Below are positions 31,682-39,671 of a stretch of DNA of 64,000 bases, piece by piece. The stretch is from the NCBI RefSeq assembly GCF_014050525.1, contig NZ_JACGAG010000004.1:176421-240420 (forward strand), written 5' to 3'. The stretch's first letter is position 1. Each line of letters opens with the position of its first letter. A program made the translations under genes and the position numbers. The notes under the pieces were generated by a model. The model saw only the letters and a list, made by a program, of their open reading frames with translations. It was not told the DNA's origin and made no database searches. This DNA comes from Clostridium sp. cel8. Its GTDB lineage: Bacteria; Bacillota; Clostridia; Clostridiales; Clostridiaceae.

Positions 31682-32776
31682 TTATTTAAAATAATTTTGT
31701 CCAAGGAGATCTACTGTTAATAGAGCATCATATAATTGATCAGGAGTAACATCTCCAACTAAGTTATGAATTGATTCACCTGGAACGCAAGCTTTTTCTG
31801 TTGCTATATGAACTCTTTCTTTATCAGTTACACCAATTTCTTTTAAAGTAATAGGAAGTCCTACGCTATAGCAGAAATCCATAACCTGTTTAATTTCTTC
31901 TCTTGGTGCGTTCTCTAAAATAAGTTGAGCTATAGTTCCGTATGCAACTAAAGGTCCATGCATTGTGTTTTCACATTCTTTTAAAGCAGTAAATCCGTTA
32001 TATACAGAATGGGCAACTGCAAGACCACCATTGTCTGCACCTACACCACTTAGATATACATTGGCTTCAATAATAGATTCTAGAGCAGGTGTTATTAAAT
32101 GTTTTTCACAGGAAAGCTTTGCTTGATAACCGCATTTTAATAGAGTTTTATAGCATAATTCACAAAGTGCCATAGCAGATAATGCAATACCACCGTTTTC
32201 TAGACTTGGTGAATCAGTTCTAACGCAAGCTCTTGCTTCAAAATATGTTCCTAAAGCATCTCCCATACCGGCTACAAGAAATTTCACAGGGGCATTTGCA
32301 ATTATTTCGCTATCTACTATTACAGCTTCTGGATTTCTTGGATAAAATAAGTAACTATCAAAAGTACCATCATCTTTATAAATAACTGAAAGACCAGTAC
32401 AAGGAGCATCTGTAGCAGTTACTGTAGGTACAATAGTAACAGGACATTTTTCATAGTAAGCAGTTGCTTTTGCTGTGTCAATGGCAGATCCTCCACCTAC
32501 ACCTACAACTACTTCAATTTTCTCATCTCTTACAATCTTTCTCATTTTTTCAATTTCACTTTTGGAACTTATTCCACCAAAAATTTCAAAATGAAGTTTA
32601 CAGTCAGTATTTTCAAAACTCTTTTCAATTTTTGCATGACAATTTTTGTATCCGCTTCTACTACAAATAAACAGATAAGAAGATCCTAAATCTTTTGTTT
32701 CTTCATAAAAATTTGATAATGAATCTCTGCCTTGAATATACTTTAATGGAGCTCTTAATAATTTTAATACAGCCAT
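31682..32776 (-). CDS. gldA: Glycerol dehydrogenase
   Basis: A 364-residue iron/zinc-type polyol dehydrogenase that interconverts glycerol and dihydroxyacetone with NAD. The NAD motif GVGGGSAIDTAK, the VPTVTATDAPCTGLSV signature and metal ligands in GMGDALG, AVAHSVYNG and MHGP are all present. AAGGA lies upstream of the ATG. It is divergent from pgi across 257 bases. Members of the family also act on other vicinal diols, so the physiological substrate is not certain. Confidence 0.9.
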   Translation of the reverse strand: MAVLKLLRAPLKYIQGRDSLSNFYEETKDLGSSYLFICSRSGYKNCHAKIEKSFENTDCKLHFEIFGGISSKSEIEKMRKIVRDEKIEVVVGVGGGSAIDTAKATAYYEKCPVTIVPTVTATDAPCTGLSVIYKDDGTFDSYLFYPRNPEAVIVDSEIIANAPVKFLVAGMGDALGTYFEARACVRTDSPSLENGGIALSAMALCELCYKTLLKCGYQAKLSCEKHLITPALESIIEANVYLSGVGADNGGLAVAHSVYNGFTALKECENTMHGPLVAYGTIAQLILENAPREEIKQVMDFCYSVGLPITLKEIGVTDKERVHIATEKACVPGESIHNLVGDVTPDQLYDALLTVDLLGQNYFK

Positions 32777-33033
32777 GAATAAAACATCCTTCCTACAATA
32801 TTATTAAATAAAATACATTATTTTATTTTCAAGTAAATAGTATCATTTTTATATTAAAGTAGCAATAGAACTAGTTTGCCCTTTAGTTAAAAATATAAAA
32901 CTATTTTACTTATAAAAGATTTTAAATAAATAAATTTTATTTATTTAAAAAAGCTGCAATTTAGTTGATTTGTATAATTAAATAGTCTAAAATTTTAATT
33001 AAAGCTAATAATATAAATATTGGAGGCATGACA

Positions 33034-34389
33034 ATGACAAAAAAAGGTATAACTTTAGATTTAAGTAAAACAGAACCATATCTTGAAAAGAGTGAAATTG
33101 AAAATTTAAAACCATTTGTTTCAACAGCACACAAGATGTTGAATGATAAAAGTGGAGCAGGAAATGATTTCTTAGGCTGGGTTGACCTTCCTGTTAATTA
33201 TGATAAAGAAGAATTTAATAGAATAAAGAGCTGTGCAAAAAAAATAAGATCAGACTCTGATGTATTAGTTGTTATAGGAATTGGAGGATCATACCTTGGA
33301 GCAAGAGCTGCAATAGAGATGCTTACTCACACTTTTTATAATAGTGTTTCAAAAGATAAGAAAAATGGTCCAGATATATTTTATGTTGGAAATAATATAA
33401 GTTCTACATATATGGCTGACTTACTTGAAACTGTTGAAGGAAAAGATATTTCTGTAAATGTAATTTCAAAATCAGGAACTACAACAGAACCAGCTATTGC
33501 ATTTAGAATATTTAAAGAGCTTCTAGAGAAAAAATATGGAAAAGATGAAGCTAAAAAGAGAATATACGCAACTACTGATAAAAGTAAGGGAGCGCTTAAG
33601 TCATTAGCTGATGCAGAAGGATATGAAACTTTTGTAATTCCTGATGATGTAGGAGGAAGATATTCTGTTTTAACACCTGTTGGACTCTTACCAATAGCAG
33701 TAGCAGGAATAGATATAGATGAGATGATGCAAGGTGCTCAAGATGCAAGAGAAGCATATAGCGTTGATGATTTGGATAATAACGATGCATATAAGTATGC
33801 AGCTGCTAGAAATGCACTTTATAGAAAGGGAAAGACCACAGAAATGATGGTTAACTTTGAACCATGTCTTCACTATTTTGGAGAGTGGTGGAAACAACTA
33901 TATGGTGAAAGTGAAGGAAAAGACAATAAGGGATTGTTCCCAGCAGCTGGAGATTTTTCAACAGATCTTCACTCAATGGGACAGTATATTCAACAGGGAA
34001 TGAGAATATTATTTGAAACTTTCATAAATGTAGAAAATCCAAGAAAAGAAGTTGTTATAGAAAAGGATGAAAAAAATCTTGATGGACTTAACTTCTTAGC
34101 TGGGAAATCAATGGATTTTGTAAATCATCAGGCTTTTAGAGGAACAGTACTTGCACATAATGACGGAGGTGTTCCAGCTATAATTTTAAATATACCAGAA
34201 TTAACTGCTTATTACTTTGGATATACTGTGTATTTCTTTGAGAAAGCTTGTGCTATAAGTGGATATATTACTGGTATCAATCCTTTCAACCAACCAGGAG
34301 TTGAGGCATACAAGAAAAATATGTTTGCTCTTCTTGGAAAACCAGGATATGAGGATAAGAAGGAAGAATTAGAAGAAAGACTTAAATAG
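33034..34389 (+). CDS. pgi: Glucose-6-phosphate isomerase
   Basis: A 451-residue phosphoglucose isomerase of glycolysis. The sugar-phosphate segments [10 protein letters not shown] and SKSGTTTE, the catalytic Glu region [10 protein letters not shown] and the Lys in QPGVEAYKK are present. ATG 33034 is preferred over ATG 33028 because GGAGG (33022-33026) would touch the latter. A terminator follows directly. The gene is monocistronic by position. Confidence 0.96.
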   Translation: MTKKGITLDLSKTEPYLEKSEIENLKPFVSTAHKMLNDKSGAGNDFLGWVDLPVNYDKEEFNRIKSCAKKIRSDSDVLVVIGIGGSYLGARAAIEMLTHTFYNSVSKDKKNGPDIFYVGNNISSTYMADLLETVEGKDISVNVISKSGTTTEPAIAFRIFKELLEKKYGKDEAKKRIYATTDKSKGALKSLADAEGYETFVIPDDVGGRYSVLTPVGLLPIAVAGIDIDEMMQGAQDAREAYSVDDLDNNDAYKYAAARNALYRKGKTTEMMVNFEPCLHYFGEWWKQLYGESEGKDNKGLFPAAGDFSTDLHSMGQYIQQGMRILFETFINVENPRKEVVIEKDEKNLDGLNFLAGKSMDFVNHQAFRGTVLAHNDGGVPAIILNIPELTAYYFGYTVYFFEKACAISGYITGINPFNQPGVEAYKKNMFALLGKPGYEDKKEELEERLK

Positions 34390-34401
34390 TTTTATTACTT
34401 T

Positions 34402-34440
34402 CCCACTTCATTATGTGTGCTCTAGTGAAGTGGGTTTTAT
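34402..34440 (+). terminator. Terminator of pgi
   Basis: A 9-bp stem (34402-34410 with 34426-34434) is followed by TTTTAT. Confidence 0.8.
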
Positions 34441-34484
34441 AGTTTTTAAGTGAATTTAATAATTATCAATGGGGGATTAATTTT

Positions 34485-34703
34485 ATGAAAAAGACTTTTT
34501 TAAAATATTTAATATTCTATGGAATCCTATTTTTCTTGGTGAATTTTTTTAATGCATCAAATATTGGTTTTCTTAAGATAGTTGAAATAGTTTTAATATC
34601 TATTTTGTGCGGTGGAGTGCTTTCAATAATTACTGTTTTACTAAAGATAAATTTTGTAAAAGAAAATAAAAATAAGTTAAGGAATAGTCATAAAAAATTT
34701 TAA
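34485..34703 (+). CDS. Small two-helix membrane protein, unknown function
   Basis: A 72-residue protein with two hydrophobic segments (about residues 8-24 and 30-54) and a Lys/Asn-rich cytoplasmic tail. GGGGG before ATG 34485 supports translation. I do not recognise a family. It is followed 20 bases later by a YaiI/YqxD gene on the same strand, so the two may be co-transcribed. Confidence 0.65.
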   Translation: MKKTFLKYLIFYGILFFLVNFFNASNIGFLKIVEIVLISILCGGVLSIITVLLKINFVKENKNKLRNSHKKF

Positions 34704-34723
34704 GTGGGAGATATAATTTCAAT

Positions 34724-35167
34724 ATGAAAATATTAGTAGATGCAGATGCCTGTCCAGGAAGAGATATAATAGAAGATGTAGTAGCTTGCAATAAAATTAA
34801 GGTTATAATGTATTGTGATATAAATCATGTGCTAAAGAGTAATTATAGTGATGTAAGATATGTAGATAGCGGTTTCCAAAGTGTTGATATGATACTTGTA
34901 AATGATGTAGAGCCTTGGGATATAGTTGTAACTCAAGATTATGGAGTTGCAGCTATTGCACTTGGTAAGAAGGCATATGCAATAAGTCCTAAGGGTCATA
35001 TATACAATAATGAAAATATAGATAGGCTTCTTTTTGAAAGACATATATCTTCAAAGGTGAGACGTAGTGGAGGAAAGACAGTAAACCCGAAAAAGAGAAC
35101 TAAACAAGATGATAGTAGACTCAGAAATAATTTAATTAAATTAATAAATATTAAAAAAAGTCTATGA
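34724..35167 (+). CDS. YaiI/YqxD family protein (UPF0178)
   Basis: A 147-residue cytoplasmic protein with the family start MKILVDADACPGRD and internal VVTQDYGVAAIALGKKA. The fold is NYN/PIN-like, with conserved acidic residues (DADACP and TQDYG) at the presumed metal site, so a nuclease role is possible but unproven. GGGAG is upstream of the ATG. The C-terminal RSGGKTVNPKKRT stretch is typical. Confidence 0.9.
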   Translation: MKILVDADACPGRDIIEDVVACNKIKVIMYCDINHVLKSNYSDVRYVDSGFQSVDMILVNDVEPWDIVVTQDYGVAAIALGKKAYAISPKGHIYNNENIDRLLFERHISSKVRRSGGKTVNPKKRTKQDDSRLRNNLIKLINIKKSL

Positions 35168-35281
35168 CATAATATGGAATTATAGTATAATTTAAAGTGA
35201 CTAATATGCATATTTTTACATTTAGCATATACTCATAGAGTTTAGGGTGTAAATTATGTACTGATTCGGGGGATGATATAT

Positions 35282-37285
35282 ATGAATGAATTGGCTATAA
35301 GTTGCAATCTTGATGATTCACAGAAGGAAAAGTCAAAGGTTACTATAAATGTAGAAAATGGATTTGATGAGAATTTATTATATAAATATATGGTAGGATT
35401 CAATGGAATATGGAAAGTTATCAAAGATTTTACTTGTGATAAAAGTGTTGAATGGGTTCCAAAACAAGATGGCAAATATATAGTTATGGTTCAAGCAAAG
35501 AAAAAAGATGGAAATAAGAGTTTTGACTATATATCAAGAATGAATTACATAGTAGGGGATGTCCAAGAAAAGTTAATAAATAGTATTATTTTAGATAAAG
35601 ATAAATATACTTTGGGAGATAAGATAAAGGTTTTTGTTGATACAAACAAATATCCTCTTATGTTTAGGTATTGGATAAAAGTTGAAAATCACTGGAGTCT
35701 TGTAAAGGACTATTCTACAGAAAATACATTTACATATACAGTGAGATCAGAAAGCAATGGAGAAATATTAGTTGAATGCAAAGATATTTCTTCTAAAAGT
35801 GATTTTGATGATTTCAAAAAGGTAGTATTTCTCGTGTCACCAATAAAAAAAGTGGAAATAGTGGATTTTAAGTGCCTAAATAAAGAACTAATTTCAGAAT
35901 CTGAGATAAGCTTTAAGGTTCTATCTAAATACGATGAAGGAAGAACTATACTTTATAAATTTTTTAAAATAAATTCAAATGGAGAAGTTAAGTGCATTCA
36001 AAATTATTCTACTAGAAAGACTGTAAGTTATGTTGAAAAGAAAGAAGGAGATTATAAACTCCTGTGCTTTGCAAAGGATATGTATTCTACAAATAAATTT
36101 GATGATAGGGCAATTTTGAATTTTACTGTGAAAAAGTATGAGGAAATAGTAATAAAGAGTTTTACAACAGATGTAAATTCACCACAACTTACTGACACAG
36201 ATATAACTATATCTGCACAGGTTTCAGGTGGAAAAAATCTTCTATATAGATATGTAATTGAAGGAAACCAAAATATTGATTCTGGTTATATAAGATCATC
36301 AACTTATATATGGAAAAGTAGTTTACCTGGGAAATACAAGATAATGCTATTTGTAAAGGATAAATCCTGTGATAAAGATTATGAAGCATGTGATTATATG
36401 AATTTTACTATAGATGAAAAGAGTAGTGAACCGATAAATATACAGGATTTGGTATTAGATGCAAGTGGCAAAATATTAAAAGGACAAACTATAAGGGCAG
36501 TTGTCTATGCATCTGGAGGAAATGATATTAAATATGGATTTTCAATAAAAAAATCTGGAAAGATAGTGAAAAATGTAGATTATAGTTATAATAATTGGAT
36601 TGAATTTATACCCGGGGAAAAAGGTGAGTATGAAATTGAAGCACTAGTTAGAGATAGTTACTCCAAAAGGAAATATGATTGCCATCTAATCAAAAATATT
36701 CAGGTGTTTAATTATATACCAGCCAATATTGATTATATACTATATCCAATTAGGGAGTACTATATAGTAGGAGAGGAAATATCCATATCTATAATAACTC
36801 AAGATACTAAAAATGTAATAGTAAAGTATATTATGAGCATAAATGGACATGTGGTAGAGGAAACTGATTTTATAGAAGAAAAAAGTTATGTAATAGTTCC
36901 TAAATGCAGCGGCAAATATACTCTTGAAGTTATGGTAAAGAATATTAAAAGTGATGCAGAATTTGATTCAAAGAAACGTTTGAACATACAGATAAGAGAT
37001 ACTATACCAATTACTGAAACAAAATTGGTATGTGAAAAAAATAAGTTTGTGTCAAATGAGCCAATTACATTTTATGCTAATAATAAAGGTGGAAAAAATG
37101 TACTATATGAATTTTATCTTATGGAAAAGGGAAATTGGATATTAGTTCAAAATTATAGTAGAAAAAATAGCTATACTTTTATACCATTTACAAAAGACGA
37201 ATACAAGATAATGGTATTGTGTAAGGATCAGTATAGCAAAGATGCTTATGAAGATTATGATATATTTGAATTTAAAGTAATATAA
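35282..37285 (+). CDS. Seven-repeat triple-tyrosine-motif (Y_Y_Y) protein
   Basis: A protein of about 667 residues built almost entirely from seven tandem repeats of roughly 90 residues. Each repeat follows the pattern L-Y-x-aromatic, W-x-x-x-x-x-Y-S, Y-x-I-x-V-x-x-K-D, then D-F/Y-D and a closing beta strand, as in Y_Y_Y (triple tyrosine) beta-sandwich domains. There is no signal peptide, lipobox or membrane segment. I chose ATG 35282 because GGGGGA at 35268 is well spaced for it. The next gene is a lytic transglycosylase, also without a signal peptide, which points to a cell-wall or sugar-binding role. That role is inferred. Confidence 0.75.
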   Translation: MNELAISCNLDDSQKEKSKVTINVENGFDENLLYKYMVGFNGIWKVIKDFTCDKSVEWVPKQDGKYIVMVQAKKKDGNKSFDYISRMNYIVGDVQEKLINSIILDKDKYTLGDKIKVFVDTNKYPLMFRYWIKVENHWSLVKDYSTENTFTYTVRSESNGEILVECKDISSKSDFDDFKKVVFLVSPIKKVEIVDFKCLNKELISESEISFKVLSKYDEGRTILYKFFKINSNGEVKCIQNYSTRKTVSYVEKKEGDYKLLCFAKDMYSTNKFDDRAILNFTVKKYEEIVIKSFTTDVNSPQLTDTDITISAQVSGGKNLLYRYVIEGNQNIDSGYIRSSTYIWKSSLPGKYKIMLFVKDKSCDKDYEACDYMNFTIDEKSSEPINIQDLVLDASGKILKGQTIRAVVYASGGNDIKYGFSIKKSGKIVKNVDYSYNNWIEFIPGEKGEYEIEALVRDSYSKRKYDCHLIKNIQVFNYIPANIDYILYPIREYYIVGEEISISIITQDTKNVIVKYIMSINGHVVEETDFIEEKSYVIVPKCSGKYTLEVMVKNIKSDAEFDSKKRLNIQIRDTIPITETKLVCEKNKFVSNEPITFYANNKGGKNVLYEFYLMEKGNWILVQNYSRKNSYTFIPFTKDEYKIMVLCKDQYSKDAYEDYDIFEFKVI

Positions 37286-37367
37286 AGTTTATACATTTAA
37301 TGACGATAATTATAAAATACTAAACATAATTGAAATAATATTTTGAATTTGCAGGTAGGTGAAAAAT

Positions 37368-38051
37368 ATGAGTATAGAAGATGTATCTGATATAAATAAT
37401 GACTATGCAAAGAAAATGTTAGAATTTCAAATGATGACTCAAATTTTGAAAACTTCACTTGGTGATTCTGACTCTTTTCAGATTGTTATGGAAAGTATTA
37501 CTAAGGCAATGGCAGACAGTAATGGAAACATAGATTTGTCAAAGTTTAATATAGATGATGAAGATTTAAGTAAACTTGGATATGGTGCTGGAGAAAGGCT
37601 TAATAAAATTTATTCTGGAATAAAAAATGATATAAAAAGTGGTAATTTAACTATAGATGAAGCTGTAGATAATGCTTCTAGAAAATATGGAGTGGATAGA
37701 AATCTTATAATGTCTGTTATAAAACAAGAATCAGGTTTTAATCCAAAGGCTACATCATCTGCAGGTGCAGAAGGACTCATGCAACTTATGCCCTCTACTG
37801 CAGCTGAACTTGGAGTGAATGATCCATATGATATTGGAGAAAATGTAGATGGTGGTACAAAATACTTAAGAGAGCTACTTGATATGTACGGAAATTCAAA
37901 AGAATTGGCACTTGCAGCTTACAATGCAGGTTATGGAACACTACAATCAAGAGGAGTTAATAGTGTATCTGGAATTTCAAAATTGCCATATGAAACGCGA
38001 GATTATGTTAAAAAAGTAATAGGTTATTATAATAATAGTAAAACAGTCTGA
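37368..38051 (+). CDS. SLT-type lytic transglycosylase
   Basis: A 227-residue protein with an N-terminal helical region (about 1-85) and a C-terminal soluble-lytic-transglycosylase domain. The catalytic Glu is in VIKQESGFNP, followed by GAEGLMQLMP and AAYNAGYG. It would cleave peptidoglycan glycan strands. No signal peptide is present, unlike most exported enzymes of this class; flagellar, phage and spore enzymes can share this. ATG 37368 is preferred over GTG 37359 on spacing to AGGTAGG. A terminator overlaps its stop codon. Confidence 0.88.
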   Translation: MSIEDVSDINNDYAKKMLEFQMMTQILKTSLGDSDSFQIVMESITKAMADSNGNIDLSKFNIDDEDLSKLGYGAGERLNKIYSGIKNDIKSGNLTIDEAVDNASRKYGVDRNLIMSVIKQESGFNPKATSSAGAEGLMQLMPSTAAELGVNDPYDIGENVDGGTKYLRELLDMYGNSKELALAAYNAGYGTLQSRGVNSVSGISKLPYETRDYVKKVIGYYNNSKTV

Positions 38052-38075
38052 ATTTAATAGACTGTTTTATTTATA
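38039..38075 (+). terminator. Terminator of the transglycosylase gene
   Basis: An 11-bp perfect stem (38039-38049 with 38059-38069) begins inside the last codons and ends in TTTTATTTAT. Confidence 0.8.
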
Positions 38076-38125
38076 TGAGGTAGTATTGTATATTAGGAGA
38101 TAAAATTGAAGGAGGAAATATAGTT

Positions 38126-38854
38126 ATGGAAAGACTGGATAAGATTCTGGCAAATCTAGGATATGGAACGAGAAAAGAAGTTAAAAATATTGTAAAAAGT
38201 GGACGAATAAAAATAAACGGATGTTTAGTAAAGGACAGTTCAATAAAAGTTAATCCGGATATAGATAAAATAGAATTAGATGATGAACAAATCCATTATA
38301 AAAAATACATATATATATTGATGAATAAGCCAAGTGGTGTTGTATCAGCTACTTATGACAGTTATGATGAAACTGTAATAGATTTGCTTGAACCTGAACA
38401 TAGAGCATTTAATCCATTTCCTGTAGGAAGACTTGATAAAGATACAGTTGGATTGATTATAATAACCAATGATGGTGAAATCAATCATAGATTGATTTCA
38501 CCAAAATGGCATATTGACAAGGTTTATTATGCTGAAATAGATAAAAAAGTTGATGAAAAGGATATAGAAGCTTTTAAAAAGGGTATAATCTTAGATGATG
38601 GATACAAATGTATGCCAGCAAATTTAGAAATTATAAATTCTGATAAGGATGGTTCTATGGTTAATGTAACTGTACAGGAAGGAAAGTTTCATCAAGTTAA
38701 AAGAATGTTTGAATCTTTAGGAAAAAATGTAGTATATCTAAAGAGAATAAAAGTGGGACCTATAGAGTTAGATGATGATTTAGATGAAGGAAGTTATAGG
38801 GAATTGTCCGAATTTGAATTGAAAAGTGTTAAACATAGCGTGAACATGAATTAG
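38126..38854 (+). CDS. RsuA-family rRNA pseudouridine synthase
   Basis: A 242-residue pseudouridine synthase with an N-terminal S4 RNA-binding domain (residues 1-60) and a catalytic domain containing PVGRLDKDTVGL with the catalytic Asp, and the later KFHQVKRMFE motif. It resembles the enzyme modifying uridine 516 of 16S rRNA, but the exact target cannot be read with certainty. GGAGG precedes the ATG. Confidence 0.91.
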   Translation: MERLDKILANLGYGTRKEVKNIVKSGRIKINGCLVKDSSIKVNPDIDKIELDDEQIHYKKYIYILMNKPSGVVSATYDSYDETVIDLLEPEHRAFNPFPVGRLDKDTVGLIIITNDGEINHRLISPKWHIDKVYYAEIDKKVDEKDIEAFKKGIILDDGYKCMPANLEIINSDKDGSMVNVTVQEGKFHQVKRMFESLGKNVVYLKRIKVGPIELDDDLDEGSYRELSEFELKSVKHSVNMN

Positions 38855-38902
38855 TTTCAAGCATATTAATATAAAGTTAACAAATATATTTTTATAAACA
38901 AC

Positions 38903-38931
38903 TTGATAATTTTATATTATTTTACTATAAT
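38903..38931 (+). promoter_or_regulatory. Strong promoter of a candidate small RNA
   Basis: TTGATA (38903-38908) and a perfect TATAAT (38926-38931) are separated by exactly 17 bases. No gene starts close downstream; a terminator lies about 80 bases on. Confidence 0.6.
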
Positions 38932-38937
38932 AATAGT

Positions 38938-39016
38938 GCAAGGGTAAATATAAAGGAATAAATAGCCCCCTTTTTATTTATGAGCAAACAGCCTATGCCC
39001 CAATAGGCTGTTTTTT
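38938..39016 (+). ncRNA. Candidate small RNA of about 80 nt
   Basis: The sequence between a good promoter and an intrinsic terminator would give a discrete transcript. It has a C-rich single-stranded box (AGCCCCCTTT), flanking UAAAUA/UAUUUA pairing, and the terminator as 3' stem. A nine-codon frame from ATG 38980 runs into the terminator and has no ribosome-binding site. I could not match a known RNA family. It could instead be a leader with an attenuator for yerC, but more than 200 bases separate them. The rest of 39017-39232 shows no gene. Confidence 0.4.
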
Positions 39017-39018
39017 AA
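38986..39018 (+). terminator. Terminator of the candidate small RNA
   Basis: A stem AAACAGCCTAT (38986-38996) with its complement at 39003-39013, loop GCCCCA, ends in a run of six T. Confidence 0.88.
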
Positions 39019-39232
39019 TTATTTTTATATTTATTCATCAAAATTTAAAATATGTGAGTAAAATGCAATATTACATTCAATATAAAATATATATGAAATA
39101 TATAATGCGTATAGATATATTATATGGATAATTTATATTTATGATTTATTATTAAGAATTTTATGGATTAACGCATTAATACATGATAGAATTAAAGTGA
39201 TATAACTTAAAAGAATATAAGGGGTTGAACTT

Positions 39233-39532
39233 ATGGAAGAGTATAAATCCAAATTACAAAGTAAAGATATGGATTTTTTATGTGAAGCAGTACTTTCTCT
39301 TAAAACAAAAGAAGAATGTTATAGATTCTTTGAGGATATATGTACAATAAACGAAATAAAATCTTTAGAGCAAAGATTGCAAGTTGCAAGGATGCTTAAA
39401 AACAAAAAGACATATGTGGATATAGCTTCAGAAACAGGAGCAAGTACTGCAACTATAAGTAGAGTAAATAGATGCTTAAATTATGGAAGTGACGGTTATA
39501 AAATAGTTTTAGAGAGATTAAAATATAAATAG
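39233..39532 (+). CDS. yerC: YerC/YecD family TrpR-related DNA-binding protein
   Basis: A 99-residue helix-turn-helix protein of the Trp-repressor superfamily. The helix pair includes LEQRLQVARML and the recognition region ASETGASTATISRVNRCL. Its target and ligand are not established. AAGGGGTTG lies before the ATG. It sits upstream of pcrA-ligA as in Bacillus subtilis, where yerC is in the same neighbourhood. A terminator separates it from pcrA. Confidence 0.93.
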   Translation: MEEYKSKLQSKDMDFLCEAVLSLKTKEECYRFFEDICTINEIKSLEQRLQVARMLKNKKTYVDIASETGASTATISRVNRCLNYGSDGYKIVLERLKYK

Positions 39533-39544
39533 AGATTTATAATT

Positions 39545-39573
39545 AAATGTGCTTTTAATTAGCACATTTTTCT
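39545..39573 (+). terminator. Terminator of yerC
   Basis: A 9-bp stem (39545-39553 with 39561-39569) is followed by TTTTCTGTTTT. Confidence 0.8.
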
Positions 39574-39671
39574 GTTTTCCTGATTAAACTATATTTAAAA
39601 TGATATAATATAGAACATAAAGAAAGTATCACTCTAATTAATTTAAGGGATAAGCAGGGAGAGGAGATTTT

